From Vibrio coralliirubri (GTDB lineage: Bacteria; Pseudomonadota; Gammaproteobacteria; Enterobacterales; Vibrionaceae), in contig NZ_AP025470.1 in NCBI RefSeq assembly GCF_024347375.1, positions 1,116,001 to 1,180,000 on the forward strand: a stretch of DNA of 64,000 nucleotides, in the 5' to 3' direction. The position numbers and the translations under genes were made by a program. Each line of letters starts with the position of its first letter. The first letter of the stretch is position 1. Positions 29,560 through 40,069 of the stretch are shown here, piece by piece. The notes under the pieces were generated by a model, which was not told the DNA's origin, searched no databases, and saw only the letters and a program-made list of their open reading frames with translations.

Positions 29560-30165
29560 TTACCAATCCACGCCTTGAAGTGCTTTTACACCAGATTCGA
29601 AAGCGTGTTTAACGTTACGAACTTCAGACACGGTATCGGCCATGTCCGTTAAAGTGCGGTGCGCGCCACGGCCAGTAATGATGACTGATTGCATTTTCGG
29701 ACGGTTGTTTAGAGCTTCTACCACTTCATCCAGTTCAATGTAGCCGTAACTCACCATGTAAGTCAGCTCATCAAACAGAATCACATCAATTGACTCATCG
29801 GCTAGCATACGCTGACACTCTTTCCAGACGCGCTGTGCGGCTTCGATATCTTGAGCCTTGTTTTGAGTTTCCCAAGTAAAGCCAGTACCCATCACTTGGA
29901 ACTCTACATCGAGCTTTTGGAGAACGTTCTTTTCACCGTTATCCCAAGTTCCTTTTACAAACTGAGCAACGGCACACTTCTTACCATGACCAACGGCACG
30001 CGTAATCGTACCAAAACCGGATGTTGATTTACCTTTACCGTTACCAGTGATAACCAGCAATAGGCCTTTTACTTCTTGTGCTGCAGCGACACGAGCATCG
30101 ACTTGTTCTTTTACTTTCTGTTGTCTTGCTTTGTGGCGTTGTTCTTTGTTGTCTTCAGTCGACAT
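29560..30165 (-). CDS. cobO: Cob(I)alamin adenosyltransferase (CobO/BtuR type)
   Basis: 201 residues. The P-loop is GNGKGKST (41-48). The motifs VAQFVKGTWDNGEKNVL and DVILFDELTYMVSYGYI, and the end HAFESGVKALQGVDW, are those of the CobA/CobO/BtuR family. It transfers adenosyl from ATP to cob(I)alamin to form the coenzyme. An upstream in-frame ATG at 30228 would add 21 residues. The start at 30165 has AAAAGGA in front and gives the expected charged N-terminus. No other cobalamin genes or riboswitch are adjacent, which fits salvage of imported corrinoids. Confidence 0.93.
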   Translation of the reverse strand: MSTEDNKEQRHKARQQKVKEQVDARVAAAQEVKGLLLVITGNGKGKSTSGFGTITRAVGHGKKCAVAQFVKGTWDNGEKNVLQKLDVEFQVMGTGFTWETQNKAQDIEAAQRVWKECQRMLADESIDVILFDELTYMVSYGYIELDEVVEALNNRPKMQSVIITGRGAHRTLTDMADTVSEVRNVKHAFESGVKALQGVDW

Positions 30166-30249
30166 AACAAATCCTTTTAAGTTGTGATTGCGCCTATCAT
30201 AGCCTAACTTAACGATAGCAAAAACCATCGGAAGAACAGGTGATTAGGG

Positions 30250-30699
30250 ATGAAGAAGATACTCGTAGTTTGTATGGGGAATATTTGCCGTTCGCCAACA
30301 GGTGAAGCGGTGCTAAGGAAGAAAGCGCAACTGCTGGATATTGACGTTGTGGTCGACTCTGCGGGGACGATTGGTTTTCATCAAGGCAACCCGCCAGACT
30401 CGCGATCCAAATCTGCAGGAGAGAAGCGAGGCTACAGCTTTAAGGGGATAACTTCTCGTAAAGTGGTAGATAATGACTTCGAAGAATTTGACCTGATACT
30501 CGCGGCCGATAGGGCGAATCTAGATGACTTAATGAGCCAGTGTCCCGCTCACCTCCAATACAAACTTGCGCTATTTTTGAGCTTTGGAGAGTCACAATAT
30601 CAAGAGATCCCCGATCCGTATTATGGTGAGGGAAATAGCTTTGAATTGGTGTTGGATTTAATCGAAGAGTCTAGCGAAGCGATATTGCGTTCAATGTAG
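30250..30699 (+). CDS. Low-molecular-weight protein-tyrosine phosphatase
   Basis: 149 residues. The phosphatase loop CMGNICRS (8-15) has nucleophile Cys8, and the general acid is Asp122 in DPYYGEG. No capsule genes or tyrosine kinase are adjacent, so this is a stand-alone enzyme whose substrate cannot be predicted. It is divergent from cobO. Arsenate reductases share the fold, but the PDPYY motif favours the phosphatase. Confidence 0.92.
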   Translation: MKKILVVCMGNICRSPTGEAVLRKKAQLLDIDVVVDSAGTIGFHQGNPPDSRSKSAGEKRGYSFKGITSRKVVDNDFEEFDLILAADRANLDDLMSQCPAHLQYKLALFLSFGESQYQEIPDPYYGEGNSFELVLDLIEESSEAILRSM

Positions 30700-30754
30700 T
30701 GTAGGAACAATGTTCGTCTTTTGGTGATCAGCGCAAGGGCTGACCGATAGGTAT

Positions 30755-30783
30755 AAAAAAGGCCGACATTGAATGTCGGCCTC
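30755..30783 (-). terminator. Terminator of the sulP gene
   Basis: A 9-bp GC-rich stem (30761-30769 with 30773-30781), with a 3-base loop, is followed on the - strand by six T residues. Confidence 0.88.
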
Positions 30784-30813
30784 TCTAAATCTAACTTAAA
30801 GCTACAGCTAAGA

Positions 30814-32361
30814 TTACTTAGACATTACTTTGTAGATTGGGTCTTCTGCAACGTTCGCTTCAACTAAGCTACCTGCCTTGTGCAGCATAGCAACACAGTC
30901 TTGGCTTAGGTGGCGAAGGTGAAGTGTTTTACCTAGGGCCGCGTAACGGTCAGCAATCGTGTCGATCGCTTCAATTGCAGAGTGGTCAGTCACGCGTGAG
31001 TTTGCGAAATCAACGATTACATCTTGTGGATCGTTGTAAGCGTCAAACAACTCTAAGAAGTTAGCCGTCGAACCAAAGAAGATTGGACCGTTAACTTTGT
31101 ACTCTTTTGAGCCTTCAGCGTTTACTGATGTATCTGCGTAGATGTGTTTAGCATGTTGCCAAGCAAACATTAGCGCAGAAGCTACAACACCAACACCTAC
31201 TGCTACTGCAAGGTCAGTCAGAACGGTTACTACGGTAACAAGAACGATAACGAAGAAGTCTTGCTTAGGAACGCGACGTGCAAGCTTGAAAGTAGCCCAT
31301 TCAAATGTGCCGATAACAACCATGAACATTACGCCCACAAGTGCTGCTAGAGGAATCATTTCAATCAGTGCAGAACCGAACAGGATGAACATCAGTAGTG
31401 CAACTGCGGCTACGATACCTGAAAGACGACCACGACCACCTGAGTTTACGTTGATCATCGATTGACCGATCATCGCACAACCACCCATCGCACCGAATAC
31501 AGAACACGTTACGTTAGCCATACCTTGACCAACACATTCACGGTTAGATTGGCCTCGAGTGTTTGTCATTTCGTCTAGTACTGTCAGTGTCAGCAGAGAT
31601 TCAATCAGGCCGATAGCCGCAAGGATAATTGCGTAAGGCAGGATGATCTGTAGTGTCTCTAAAGAAAACGGAACAGCAGGAATTGAGAATGTTGGTAGAG
31701 AGCCCGCTAGCGTAGCAGCTTCGTCACCAGACATGGTACGTAGGAAGTCGACAACAGTGCGAGTTTCAAGGTCAAGACCCACAACCAAAGCCGTTACTGT
31801 AACAATAGCAACCAATGAAGACGGTACTGCTGTTGTTAGCTTAGGTAGGAAGTGGATGATAGCCATTGTAAGGGCGACTAGACCTAGCATTAGTGTCATT
31901 TGACCGCTTGGTAACCAAGTCAACGCACCTGTTACGTCTGGCGCTTTAAATTGACCAAGCTGAGCTAGGAAGATAACAATGGCCAAACCGTTCACGAAAC
32001 CAATCATTACTGGGTGTGGAACGATACGGATAAATTTACCTAGTTTAAATACACCCGCTGCAATTTGCAGAAGGCCAGCCAGCATAACGGCTGCGAATAG
32101 GTATTGAACACCATGGGTTGCCACTAGGCTCACCATTACCACGGCCATTGCGCCAGTTGCACCAGAAATCATACCTGGACGGCCGCCAAAGACAGAGGTG
32201 ATTAAACCTACGATGAATGCTGCGTAAAGACCAACCATTGGGTCAACGCCAGCAACAAAGGCGAATGCTACAGCTTCAGGTACCAGAGCTAGGGCTACTG
32301 TAAGACCTGAAAGCACGTCATTCTTTACAGAGTGCTTTGAAAATTGTGGGAATTCGAACAT
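30814..32361 (-). CDS. SulP family anion transporter with STAS domain
   Basis: 515 residues. About 10-14 membrane spans cover 1-390. They include the SulP pattern [20 protein letters not shown] near the start and the conserved [10 protein letters not shown] and [22 protein letters not shown] stretches, broken here for length. A C-terminal STAS domain follows (about 405-500). SulP proteins carry sulfate, bicarbonate or dicarboxylates, and the substrate here cannot be told from sequence. The upstream gap has a CRP-like half site (TGTGA at 32485-32489) and the small dyad GTTCAA-GG-TTGAAC (about 32493-32506), both weak evidence. Confidence 0.9.
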   Translation of the reverse strand: MFEFPQFSKHSVKNDVLSGLTVALALVPEAVAFAFVAGVDPMVGLYAAFIVGLITSVFGGRPGMISGATGAMAVVMVSLVATHGVQYLFAAVMLAGLLQIAAGVFKLGKFIRIVPHPVMIGFVNGLAIVIFLAQLGQFKAPDVTGALTWLPSGQMTLMLGLVALTMAIIHFLPKLTTAVPSSLVAIVTVTALVVGLDLETRTVVDFLRTMSGDEAATLAGSLPTFSIPAVPFSLETLQIILPYAIILAAIGLIESLLTLTVLDEMTNTRGQSNRECVGQGMANVTCSVFGAMGGCAMIGQSMINVNSGGRGRLSGIVAAVALLMFILFGSALIEMIPLAALVGVMFMVVIGTFEWATFKLARRVPKQDFFVIVLVTVVTVLTDLAVAVGVGVVASALMFAWQHAKHIYADTSVNAEGSKEYKVNGPIFFGSTANFLELFDAYNDPQDVIVDFANSRVTDHSAIEAIDTIADRYAALGKTLHLRHLSQDCVAMLHKAGSLVEANVAEDPIYKVMSK

Positions 32362-32554
32362 GTTTGCTCAGCTATGCTTAAGATGGATTTACCGACACGG
32401 GTGTATTGCGTAGCCAAACAGTGATGGAAAAGAGCGGCAATAGCGAAGTGTCGAAAAGATAAGTGCGCGAATGCTACCCAAAAATGTGATTAAGTTCAAG
32501 GTTGAACCTAACTTTGAGTAATATATCTGTTAATTTTTATTCGATTAGTAGATA

Positions 32555-32588
32555 TGAAAAAGGCTGCTTTAATAAGCAGCCTTTGATT
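32555..32588 (-). terminator. Terminator of rne
   Basis: An 11-bp stem (32559-32569 with 32574-32584) with a 4-base loop runs into T residues on the - strand, 35 bp after the rne stop. Confidence 0.88.
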
Positions 32589-32619
32589 CTATTTACTTGC
32601 GATTATCTATCAGTAATCG

Positions 32620-35600
32620 CTAGTAGTTTGGCTTAGTCATCGCCGCGCCAGCTTTGTTCGACGCTGCCTGACTGCCTGCACCTTTCGATACAAAACGTTC
32701 AGTGCGGAACGGAGCTGCAATCACTTCAATCTCTTTGATCTCTTGAGGACCAGGAGCTTTAGTCATTGGTGAACCGGCTTGCTTCTTAGCAACAGCTGCC
32801 TTTGGTGCCGCTTTAGGAGCTTCTGTTTTTACAACAGGTGCTTCTTCAACTTTAGGCACTTCAGCTTCAACAACTGGTGTTGCTTCTGCTTGCACAGCTT
32901 CTGCTACAACAGGCGCTTCAACTTTCGTCGCTTCTGCAATCACTGGAACTTCAACTTTCGCAGTTTCAACGACCACTGGTGCTTCTTCAACGACGGCAGG
33001 AGCTTCAACCTTAGGTTCAGTAGCCACTTCTTCAGCAATAACAGCATCTTCACGACGGATGATAACTTTACCCATTGCAAGCTCTGGACATGCGAAGCCG
33101 CCAGCCATTGCTACGTTGCTTTGTGGTGCCGTCTCTAGAGCAACATTCTGCTCTTGAACAGATGTTTGAGCTTCAGCTGCTACTTGAACTTCAGCCACTT
33201 CAGGTTTTGCCTGCTTGTGGTGAGGTTTTGGAATGAAGCGAGGCATCACTTTACCCATAGCCATCTCTGGAGAAGCTACACCACCTTTACGTAGGCGGAA
33301 TGGGTTAGGGCGACGATCACGACCGCGACGACGACGTTGACCACTTGCACGTAGGTGACGTGGAGAACGACGGTTACGACGTTGTTTCGGCTCTTCCTGT
33401 TCAGTTTGCTCTGCATTCGCTTGAGTTGCTTCTACTTGTTCCGCAACTTTTTGCTCTTGAGCTACTGATTGTTCTTTAGCTGCAACTTGCTCTTTTGAAG
33501 CATTATCTTCAGCTTGAGCTTGCTGGTCTTTAACACGAACTTGCTTGTTCAGTTTACGACGCTGACGACGCTCTTTAATCTTAGCTGCTTTCGCTTCAGG
33601 CTTAGCCTTAGGCGCTTCCGGTTTTCCAGCTTGTGCTTCTGCCGCTAGCTGTAGACCTTCTTCTGCTAATTTAGATGGTGCTTGCTCTTCGCGTTGCTTC
33701 TGCTCATCACGTGGCTTGTTGCGACGGTCTTGCTTAGGCTTGCGAGGCTGACGAGTTTGCTGTGGAGCTGCTTCTTTTTGCTCTTCAGGCTTCTCATCAC
33801 GAGCTGGCTTACGACGGCGTTTGTTGTCACGGTTTTCGTTACGATTGTCGCCACGTTCACCACGGTCGTTACGCTGTTCGCCACGCTCACCACGTTGGTT
33901 ACGACGACGGTTATCGTTACGATCACGGCGTTGACGGTTGCCGTTGTTGCGATTGTTTTTAGGTTTCTCTTCTTCTTTCTTCTCTTCTTCTTTTTTCTCT
34001 TCTTGAGTTGAAGAGCCAAATAAGAAGCTACCGATAGCTTTGAAGAAACGACCAATTAGGCCTGGTTCTTGAGTCGCTGCTGGTTCAGCTTTCTTCTCTT
34101 CTACAGCTTTAGGTGCTGGAGCAGGAGTCGGTGCTGATTGAGCAGGAGCTGCGAAGCCTTTCAGAGCAGGTTCTTCGATCTTCTTAGGACGAATAGTCTG
34201 TTCAGCAGGCTCTTTGCTTTCAGCTTCTTTTAGAGCTTCTAGCTTGTTAGGCAGCAAGTAAGACAGTAGATCGAACTCTTCACCTTCACGAACACGGATA
34301 ACCTCAAAGTGCGGCGTTTCCATGTCTGAGTTAGGAACAACAGTGATCTTAACTTCTTGGTTCTTCTCGATGTGGTTTACTGAGCGACGTTTTTCGTTCA
34401 GAAGGTAAGAAGCGATTGGAACAGGCACAACAGCAAGTACTTGTGCTGTGTTGTCTTTTAGAGCTTCTTCTTCAATCAAACGTAGAACAGAAAGTGCTAG
34501 AGATTCGTTATCACGAACAACACCAGTACCTGTACAACGAGGACAAATGTGGTGGCTTGCTTCTGCTAGTGATGGGCTTAAACGTTGACGAGACATCTCT
34601 AGAAGACCAAAGCGAGAAATACGACCAATCTGAACACGTGCGCGATCTAAACGAACGGCATCACGTAGACGGCTTTCTACTTCGCGTTGGTGGCGAACCG
34701 GAGTCATATCGATAAAGTCGATTACAACAAGACCACCTAGGTCACGTAGACGTAATTGACGTGCAATTTCATCGGCAGCTTCTAGGTTAGTGTTAAGTGC
34801 TGTTTCTTCAATATCGCCGCCCTTTGTTGCACGAGCCGAGTTGATATCGATAGAAGTCAGTGCTTCTGTTGGGTCGATTACGATAGAACCACCAGATGGA
34901 AGACGAACTTCACGTTGGAAAGCAGATTCGATCTGGCTTTCAATCTGGTAATGGCTGAATAGTGGCACTTCACCATCGTATTTCTTAACGCGATTCATGA
35001 AATCTGGGCGTATTAATTGAATGTGCGCTTGTGCACGTTCAAAAATAGTATTACTGTCGATTAGAATCTCGCCAATATCACGACGTAGGTAGTCACGAAT
35101 TGCGCGAACAATAACGTTACTCTCTTGGTGAATTAGGAAAGGAGCTGCGTTTGAATCAGAAGCTTGCTTGATAGCGCCCCAATGGTTCAATAGAACATTC
35201 AGGTCCCATTCTAGCTCTTCTGCACTTTTGCCAACACCCGCTGTACGCACGATTAAGCCCATACCTTGAGGAAGCTCAAGAGTACTTAATGCTGCTTTCA
35301 GTTGAGTGCGTTCATCACCTTCGATACGACGAGAAATACCGCCAGCACGAGGGTTATTAGGCATAAGAACTAAGTAACTACCAGCTAAAGAGATGAAAGT
35401 TGTCAGTGCAGCACCTTTGCTACCACGTTCTTCTTTCTCTACTTGTACGATTACTTCTTGGCCTTCTTTTAGCACTTCTTTAATGCTAGGACGGCCTTGG
35501 TATGTATAACCTTCAGGGAAGTATTCGCGGGCAATTTCTTTAAGAGGGAGGAAACCGTGACGTTCTGCGCCGTAATCAACGAATGCCGCTTCTAGGCTTG

Positions 35601-35751
35601 GTTCAATACGGGTAATACGTCCTTTGTAGATATTCGCTTTCTTTGACTCGTGACCTGGACTTTCGATATCTAGATCGAACAGTCGCTGGCCATCAACCAA
35701 AGCGACACGCAACTCTTCTTTTTGAGTTGCGTTAATTAACATTCTTTTCAT
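32620..35751 (-). CDS. rne: Ribonuclease E
   Basis: 1043 residues. The catalytic half matches E. coli RNase E almost line by line: S1 domain about 39-119, DNase-I-like region with the metal-binding aspartates near 303 and 346 ([12 protein letters not shown] and [10 protein letters not shown]), and the zinc link CPRCTGTG near 404. The C-terminal scaffold holds the amphipathic membrane helix [17 protein letters not shown] (about 570), an Arg/Asn-rich RNA-binding tract, and two copies of the short motif PE(M/L)AMGKV. A Val/Glu/Ala/Pro-rich imperfect repeat region is followed by a conserved C-terminus. It initiates mRNA decay and rRNA/tRNA processing as the degradosome core. Confidence 0.98.
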   Translation of the reverse strand: MKRMLINATQKEELRVALVDGQRLFDLDIESPGHESKKANIYKGRITRIEPSLEAAFVDYGAERHGFLPLKEIAREYFPEGYTYQGRPSIKEVLKEGQEVIVQVEKEERGSKGAALTTFISLAGSYLVLMPNNPRAGGISRRIEGDERTQLKAALSTLELPQGMGLIVRTAGVGKSAEELEWDLNVLLNHWGAIKQASDSNAAPFLIHQESNVIVRAIRDYLRRDIGEILIDSNTIFERAQAHIQLIRPDFMNRVKKYDGEVPLFSHYQIESQIESAFQREVRLPSGGSIVIDPTEALTSIDINSARATKGGDIEETALNTNLEAADEIARQLRLRDLGGLVVIDFIDMTPVRHQREVESRLRDAVRLDRARVQIGRISRFGLLEMSRQRLSPSLAEASHHICPRCTGTGVVRDNESLALSVLRLIEEEALKDNTAQVLAVVPVPIASYLLNEKRRSVNHIEKNQEVKITVVPNSDMETPHFEVIRVREGEEFDLLSYLLPNKLEALKEAESKEPAEQTIRPKKIEEPALKGFAAPAQSAPTPAPAPKAVEEKKAEPAATQEPGLIGRFFKAIGSFLFGSSTQEEKKEEEKKEEEKPKNNRNNGNRQRRDRNDNRRRNQRGERGEQRNDRGERGDNRNENRDNKRRRKPARDEKPEEQKEAAPQQTRQPRKPKQDRRNKPRDEQKQREEQAPSKLAEEGLQLAAEAQAGKPEAPKAKPEAKAAKIKERRQRRKLNKQVRVKDQQAQAEDNASKEQVAAKEQSVAQEQKVAEQVEATQANAEQTEQEEPKQRRNRRSPRHLRASGQRRRRGRDRRPNPFRLRKGGVASPEMAMGKVMPRFIPKPHHKQAKPEVAEVQVAAEAQTSVQEQNVALETAPQSNVAMAGGFACPELAMGKVIIRREDAVIAEEVATEPKVEAPAVVEEAPVVVETAKVEVPVIAEATKVEAPVVAEAVQAEATPVVEAEVPKVEEAPVVKTEAPKAAPKAAVAKKQAGSPMTKAPGPQEIKEIEVIAAPFRTERFVSKGAGSQAASNKAGAAMTKPNY

Positions 35752-36010
35752 TTAGAAATTCTCATTGTCTTTTCTTATTTTCATCATTGTTCTTATCGCT
35801 TTATTTCGTTTCTCATGGTGCCAGATCCCATGGCTTTATCGGTGCAGCCTCCCGGCTGGAGAGGGATGCTCTGGGGCACGTCAGTCATCATAGGTAGTTA
35901 GCCTATGATCCGCGATGTGGCGGTGAATACTCAACATGAGTGTACGTGAGTAGAGCGATAAGGAACTCAGTTGACCGTGTCTTACGCCGATTGCAGCACT
36001 GTCTAATCTG
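35752..36010 (-). promoter_or_regulatory. Structured 5' leader of rne (rne5-like)
   Basis: The region before rne contains several strong hairpins: an 8-bp stem (35887-35894 with 35902-35909), a short GC stem (35845-35849 with 35854-35858), and a TACTC/GAGTGTA stem near 35935-35955. A G-free, U/A-rich segment then leads to the start codon. E. coli rne has a long leader that RNase E itself recognises for autoregulation; the position and structure fit that, but sequence identity was not tested. The remainder of the 618-bp gap up to 36369 shows no gene. Confidence 0.55.
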
Positions 36011-36354
36011 AGTTATCTACTCATTTACTTGCTTATGAATGGTTAGCTGTTTAAATAATAGTCAAACCACTGATAGCAGCTGTGAACTATAGCAGCGGTC
36101 GGTAAACACAGCAATCTGCTTTGTCGGAATGCTGTAAAAAAAACAGTTTTTGTTTGGGTTTTGATAGCTCTAACTCACTGTCTATAAATAATTTATCAAT
36201 TGATATTTTAATTTGCAGGAATCTTGATGCTTTTTTGTTCGAAGAATCAAAGAAATATAGAACTTCAATGACCATTTTGGGATAGATCGGTAAGGATTAG
36301 GGATAAATAAGTTCGGAATAGGGCTAAGAAAATCTCAATTATCAAAAGTGACAG

Positions 36355-36369
36355 TGATACAATAGCCCG
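36355..36369 (+). promoter_or_regulatory. Extended -10 promoter candidate of rluC
   Basis: TGATACAAT (36355-36363) is an extended -10 element. A start about seven bases later falls on the rluC ATG (36370). No Shine-Dalgarno sequence precedes that ATG, and an in-frame TAG just upstream excludes an earlier start. Confidence 0.45.
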
Positions 36370-37314
36370 ATGAGCGAAATTAGAACCCAAGTCCAATTCG
36401 TCGACATTGACGAAGATATGGCTGGTCAGCGTATTGATAACTTCTTACGCAACCAATTAAAAAACATCCCGAAAAGCATGATTTACCGAATCGTGCGTAA
36501 AGGCGAAGTCCGCGTAAATAAAAAACGCATTAAGGCTGAGTACAAACTAAAAGCTGGCGATTTAGTTCGTATCCCTCCGGTTACTATTGAAGAGAAAACA
36601 GAAGAGAACGTGCCGAGCACGAAACTCAACAAGGTTTCAGAATTAGAACAGTGCATCATCTATGAAGATGATCACATGCTGATTCTTAACAAACCGTCTG
36701 GCACTGCTGTTCATGGTGGTAGCGGATTAAAGTTTGGCGCGATTGAAGCATTACGTGCGCTTCGCCCTGATGCTCGTTTTCTTGAATTAGTACACCGTAT
36801 CGATAGAGATACGTCTGGCATTTTGCTTGTTGCTAAGAAGCGCTCGGCGCTAAGACACCTTCAAGCACAGTTCCGTGAAAAAACGGTTCAAAAATACTAC
36901 TTCGCTTTAGTCATGGGCGAATGGAAGAACAGCTGTAAAGTCGTCAATGCACCTTTGTTAAAAAATGAAGTGAATAGCATTGTACGAGTGAACCCGAATG
37001 GTAAAGCTTCTGAAACCCGCTTTAAGGTTTTAGAGAAGTTCCAAGAGGCGACGTTGATTCAAGCTAGCCCAATTACAGGCCGTACACACCAAATTCGTGT
37101 GCACGCTCAGTATACTGGTCACCCAATCGCTTGGGATGATCGCTACGGTGATCGTCGTTTTGACGCTTACACGGGTAAGGTTGGTCTTGATCGTCTGTTC
37201 CTACATGCAGCAAACATCAAGTTCACACACCCAGGTAGTGAAGAGAAGATGGATATCTCGGCGCCAATGGAAAGAAGGCTAGAGAAAGCCCTAACGGGTT
37301 TACGTAAGCTTTAA
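36370..37314 (+). CDS. rluC: 23S rRNA pseudouridine synthase RluC
   Basis: 314 residues. An S4 RNA-binding domain (about 18-80) is followed by an RluA-type catalytic domain with HRIDRDTSG (142-150), in which Asp145 is the catalytic residue. It modifies uridines 955, 2504 and 2580 of 23S rRNA (E. coli numbering). It matches E. coli RluC over its length and is divergent from rne, as in enterobacteria. The start codon has no ribosome-binding site, and the message may be leaderless. Confidence 0.96.
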   Translation: MSEIRTQVQFVDIDEDMAGQRIDNFLRNQLKNIPKSMIYRIVRKGEVRVNKKRIKAEYKLKAGDLVRIPPVTIEEKTEENVPSTKLNKVSELEQCIIYEDDHMLILNKPSGTAVHGGSGLKFGAIEALRALRPDARFLELVHRIDRDTSGILLVAKKRSALRHLQAQFREKTVQKYYFALVMGEWKNSCKVVNAPLLKNEVNSIVRVNPNGKASETRFKVLEKFQEATLIQASPITGRTHQIRVHAQYTGHPIAWDDRYGDRRFDAYTGKVGLDRLFLHAANIKFTHPGSEEKMDISAPMERRLEKALTGLRKL

Positions 37315-37359
37315 GAAGATACGAGATTTTTCGTGAATTGAGTATCAGACGCATCAAAT

Positions 37360-37393
37360 GGAAAAGGTTGACTAATATCGTCAACCTTTTTTG
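37360..37393 (+). terminator. Terminator of rluC
   Basis: A 10-bp stem (37362-37371 with 37381-37390) is followed by TTTTGTTTT. Confidence 0.9.
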
Positions 37394-37408
37394 TTTTATC
37401 TGTTGTAG

Positions 37409-37545
37409 AAGATCCCCAAGTCGCTTGTTCCTCGCTCTTGAGGATGACGACTTTTTAAAATCACGTTCTATATCATTAGCTGATTAGATAAAATTGCGTG
37501 TTCCGTTATTCCCTAGACTGACGAAGGAAGGAGTAGAGAACCTCT
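37409..37545. repeat. Head-to-head pair of REP-like units (locus 2)
   Basis: Unit C (37409-37450) contains GATCCCC and ends GAGGATGACGA. Unit D (37502-37545) is in the opposite orientation; its complement ends CTAGGGAATAACGGA. Both resemble the units at 29423-29547, and the arrangement (two inverted units about 50 bp apart between convergent genes) is the same. Confidence 0.7.
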
Positions 37546-37564
37546 AACAAAGAGATCGTATCCG

Positions 37565-38146
37565 TTACAGTACACTCATTCCTTGTGCTTCTAACATATC
37601 GACGAGATCGATCAGCGGTAAGCCGATCAAAGTATTCGGATCTTTACCTTCCATCTGTTTAAACAACGCGATGCCTAACCCTTCACACATAAAACTGCCC
37701 GCGCAGTAATAAGGTTGTTCTTTCTCGACATAACTAATGATTTGCTGCTCGGTTAAATCGCGGAAATGCACAACAAAGGTGTCGAGACGCGTGTCAGTTT
37801 GATTGGTTTCGTTGTTCCAAACCGAAAGCCCAGTATAAAAAGTAATGCTCTTGCCGCTTTGACGAGATAACTGCTCGATCGCTTTTTCTCGAGTATGAGG
37901 CTTACCTATGATCTCTCCATCAATCACACAAACCTGATCAGAACCGATGACTAAGCTAGGTTGATCCACAGCACAAGACTTAGCTTTGGTCTCAGCAAGG
38001 CGCATCACCAACTGTTGTGGCGTCTCTTCTGGAAGCGGCGTTTCATCGCAGTCTGGCTTGGTTGTAATGAAGCTTAACTGTAGTTTTTTGAGGATCTCTT
38101 GCCTAAATGGTGATGTAGAGGCTAAAACTAGTTGGTAATTTCTCAT
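37565..38146 (-). CDS. yceF: Maf-like nucleoside triphosphate pyrophosphatase (YceF, m7GTP type)
   Basis: 193 residues. The Maf N-terminal signature is LASTSPFRQEILKKL, with the conserved DE in DCDETP. The catalytic SDQVC (around 70) and the KPHTREKA segment are typical of the YceF subfamily, which hydrolyses 7-methyl-GTP. It probably cleans modified nucleotides. It is divergent from yceD, as in E. coli, where yceF, yceD, rpmF and plsX are neighbours. Confidence 0.9.
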   Translation of the reverse strand: MRNYQLVLASTSPFRQEILKKLQLSFITTKPDCDETPLPEETPQQLVMRLAETKAKSCAVDQPSLVIGSDQVCVIDGEIIGKPHTREKAIEQLSRQSGKSITFYTGLSVWNNETNQTDTRLDTFVVHFRDLTEQQIISYVEKEQPYYCAGSFMCEGLGIALFKQMEGKDPNTLIGLPLIDLVDMLEAQGMSVL

Positions 38147-38257
38147 TTTAATTTACAATTCAAGGAAGCATTTATCTCAGGATAACGTAACTTGTCCTGC
38201 TATTCATAATGCTCTGAATAGGAAAGGCAGGAAAGTACATTTTTTTTGCCATTTCCT

Positions 38258-38293
38258 TTGACTAAACACGATTTGGAAGATAAGATTCGCGCC
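38258..38293 (+). promoter_or_regulatory. Promoter of the yceD-rpmF-plsX-fab cluster
   Basis: TTGACT (38258-38263) and TAAGAT (38281-38286) are separated by exactly 17 bp. The expected start at about 38293 is only about three bases before the yceD ATG at 38296, and there is no ribosome-binding site. Confidence 0.7.
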
Positions 38294-38295
38294 CT

Positions 38296-38823
38296 ATGCA
38301 AAAGGAAAAAATACCGCGTACAGTTGATCCGGCAAGAACGGCTCAAAAACGACTCGATATGGATGGTATCATTCAGGTCAGTCTTTTGAAGCGTTTAACT
38401 GAAGCAACTGAAGGCGTAAAACGTGACGCGCAAGTCTCAATGTCATTTGGGCTTGATGAACAACGATTAGTCGTTATCTCTGGTAAAGCTAACGTCGAAG
38501 TCGATTTAGAGTGTCAACGTTGTAATGAGGTTTTCGCACATGAGTGCGATGTCCAATTTACTTATACTCCTGTTTACAGTGAGAAAAGTGAAGAGGAAGC
38601 ACCGGAAGAGTACGATTTGGTAGATCTGAACGAGTACGGTGAGTTAGACCTGATTCAATTAGTTGAAGACGAGTTCATCCTTGGATTGCCGCAAATAGCA
38701 ATGCACGACGATGCGAAATGTAGCGTTAACTCAAATAACTTGGTGTTTGGTGAACTTCCTGAAGAAATTGAGGAAGACAAAAAGCCGAATCCATTTGATG
38801 TTTTAAAAAGCTTAAAGAAGTAA
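38296..38823 (+). CDS. yceD: 23S rRNA accumulation protein YceD (DUF177)
   Basis: 175 residues. DUF177 protein with the paired cysteines CQRC (about 75-78), an acidic middle ([22 protein letters not shown]) split around residues 98-118, and a C-terminal cysteine in DAKCSV. In E. coli it is needed for normal 23S rRNA levels. It is the first gene of the rpmF-plsX-fab group. The strong promoter just in front leaves almost no leader, and there is no Shine-Dalgarno sequence. Confidence 0.92.
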   Translation: MQKEKIPRTVDPARTAQKRLDMDGIIQVSLLKRLTEATEGVKRDAQVSMSFGLDEQRLVVISGKANVEVDLECQRCNEVFAHECDVQFTYTPVYSEKSEEEAPEEYDLVDLNEYGELDLIQLVEDEFILGLPQIAMHDDAKCSVNSNNLVFGELPEEIEEDKKPNPFDVLKSLKK

Positions 38824-38858
38824 TTGCTTCTTTAAGAATTTACATAGGAGTAGGGTCA

Positions 38859-39029
38859 ATGGCCGTACAAAAGAGCAAGAAATCACGTTCAATGCGTGGC
38901 ATGCGTCGTTCACACGATGCGCTAACTACAGCTGCACTTTCTGTAGACGCAACTTCAGGTGAAACTCACCTACGTCACAACGTGACTGCCGAAGGTTTCT
39001 ACCGCGGCAAAAAGGTTATCAACAAGTAA
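38859..39029 (+). CDS. rpmF: 50S ribosomal protein L32
   Basis: 56 residues (57 in E. coli). It starts [19 protein letters not shown], which is the universal L32 N-terminus, and ends in [17 protein letters not shown] lies about 9 bases before the ATG. It is 35 bp after yceD and 9 bp before plsX, so it is clearly in the operon. The usual zinc cysteines are absent, as in enterobacterial L32. Confidence 0.97.
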   Translation: MAVQKSKKSRSMRGMRRSHDALTTAALSVDATSGETHLRHNVTAEGFYRGKKVINK

Positions 39030-39038
39030 GGTTGACCT

Positions 39039-40064
39039 TTGCAAAATCTAACCGTTGCGCTTGATGCAATGGGCGGGGACTTCGGTCCTCGTGTAACAGT
39101 GCCTGCCGCCGTGCAGGCACTGTCGTATTTCCCAGAGCTAAAAGTCATTCTAATAGGTGATCGAAACGCGATCACATCTCAATTATCTTCATTAGGTCGA
39201 ATGCCTGATTCTCGTTTGAGTATCCAGCATTGTGATCGAGTCATTTCCAATTCTGAAAAACCTTCACTAGCCTTACGTAATAGTCAGGGTAGCTCTATGC
39301 GTGCCGCTATCGATCTGGTTGCTGAATCACAGGCTGATGCTTGTGTTAGTGGTGGTAACACGGGCGCACTGATGGCTTTATCCCGTTTCAGACTTAAGCT
39401 TCTTCCCGGTATTGATAGGCCTGCATTGGTTTCAGCTTTGCCTACTGCATCCGGAAATCGCACATGGATGCTTGATTTAGGGGCGAACGTTTCTAGTGAC
39501 GCAGATTCACTCTTTCAGTTTGCTGTCATGGGCAGTGCATTAGCAGATCAACATTTAGGTCGCGCACCACGTGTCGCTATCTTGAATATCGGTGCAGAAG
39601 AAATTAAAGGCAATGACCTTGTAAAACGATGCGCTGAAATGTTGTCTAATACTCAGTCTGTGAACTTCATAGGCTATATTGAAGGTAATCAATTACTTCA
39701 AGATGCTGCTGATGTCGTCGTATGTGATGGTTTTGTGGGCAATGTCTGCTTAAAAACGTGCGAAGGTACGGCTCAGCTCTTTATTGATAAGCTAAAAACG
39801 CGCATGATGGCTTCAACAATAAAGGGTTGGATAGCCAGAATGCTGTTTTCTGAGCTATTTACTGAATTAAAAACCTTGAACCCCGACCAGTATAACGGCG
39901 CAAGTTTGTTAGGATTGCGCGGCATTGTCATTAAAAGTCATGGAAGTGCTGATGTGTCTGCAGTCGTCAACGCGATTGGTGAAGCAGTACACGAGGTCAA
40001 ACGACAAGTCCCCAGCCGCATTAGCGATCGTTTGGAAGCGGTTTTACTCGAGAGGCATTATTAG
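39039..40064 (+). CDS. plsX: Phosphate acyltransferase PlsX
   Basis: 341 residues. It starts [18 protein letters not shown], with the conserved [15 protein letters not shown] and VCDGFVGNV motifs. It converts acyl-ACP to acyl phosphate for phosphatidic acid synthesis at the membrane. The start codon is TTG at 39039. The conserved ALDAMGGD would be only three residues from the next in-frame ATG (39069), so TTG is needed for a complete N-terminus. It follows rpmF by 9 bp. Confidence 0.96.
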   Translation: MQNLTVALDAMGGDFGPRVTVPAAVQALSYFPELKVILIGDRNAITSQLSSLGRMPDSRLSIQHCDRVISNSEKPSLALRNSQGSSMRAAIDLVAESQADACVSGGNTGALMALSRFRLKLLPGIDRPALVSALPTASGNRTWMLDLGANVSSDADSLFQFAVMGSALADQHLGRAPRVAILNIGAEEIKGNDLVKRCAEMLSNTQSVNFIGYIEGNQLLQDAADVVVCDGFVGNVCLKTCEGTAQLFIDKLKTRMMASTIKGWIARMLFSELFTELKTLNPDQYNGASLLGLRGIVIKSHGSADVSAVVNAIGEAVHEVKRQVPSRISDRLEAVLLERHY

Positions 40065-40069
40065 TCTTC

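Noticed and set aside
32820..33060. Short imperfect direct repeats that could suggest a CRISPR-like or tandem array
   Set aside because: They encode the Val/Glu/Ala/Pro repeats of the RNase E C-terminus in frame; repeat and spacer lengths are not regular.
33666..34055. A Lys/Thr/Val-rich ORF and opposite-strand ORFs rich in Leu/Phe/Cys inside rne
   Set aside because: They are frame-shadows of the Arg/Glu/Lys-rich RNase E scaffold region; low complexity, no start signals, no family.
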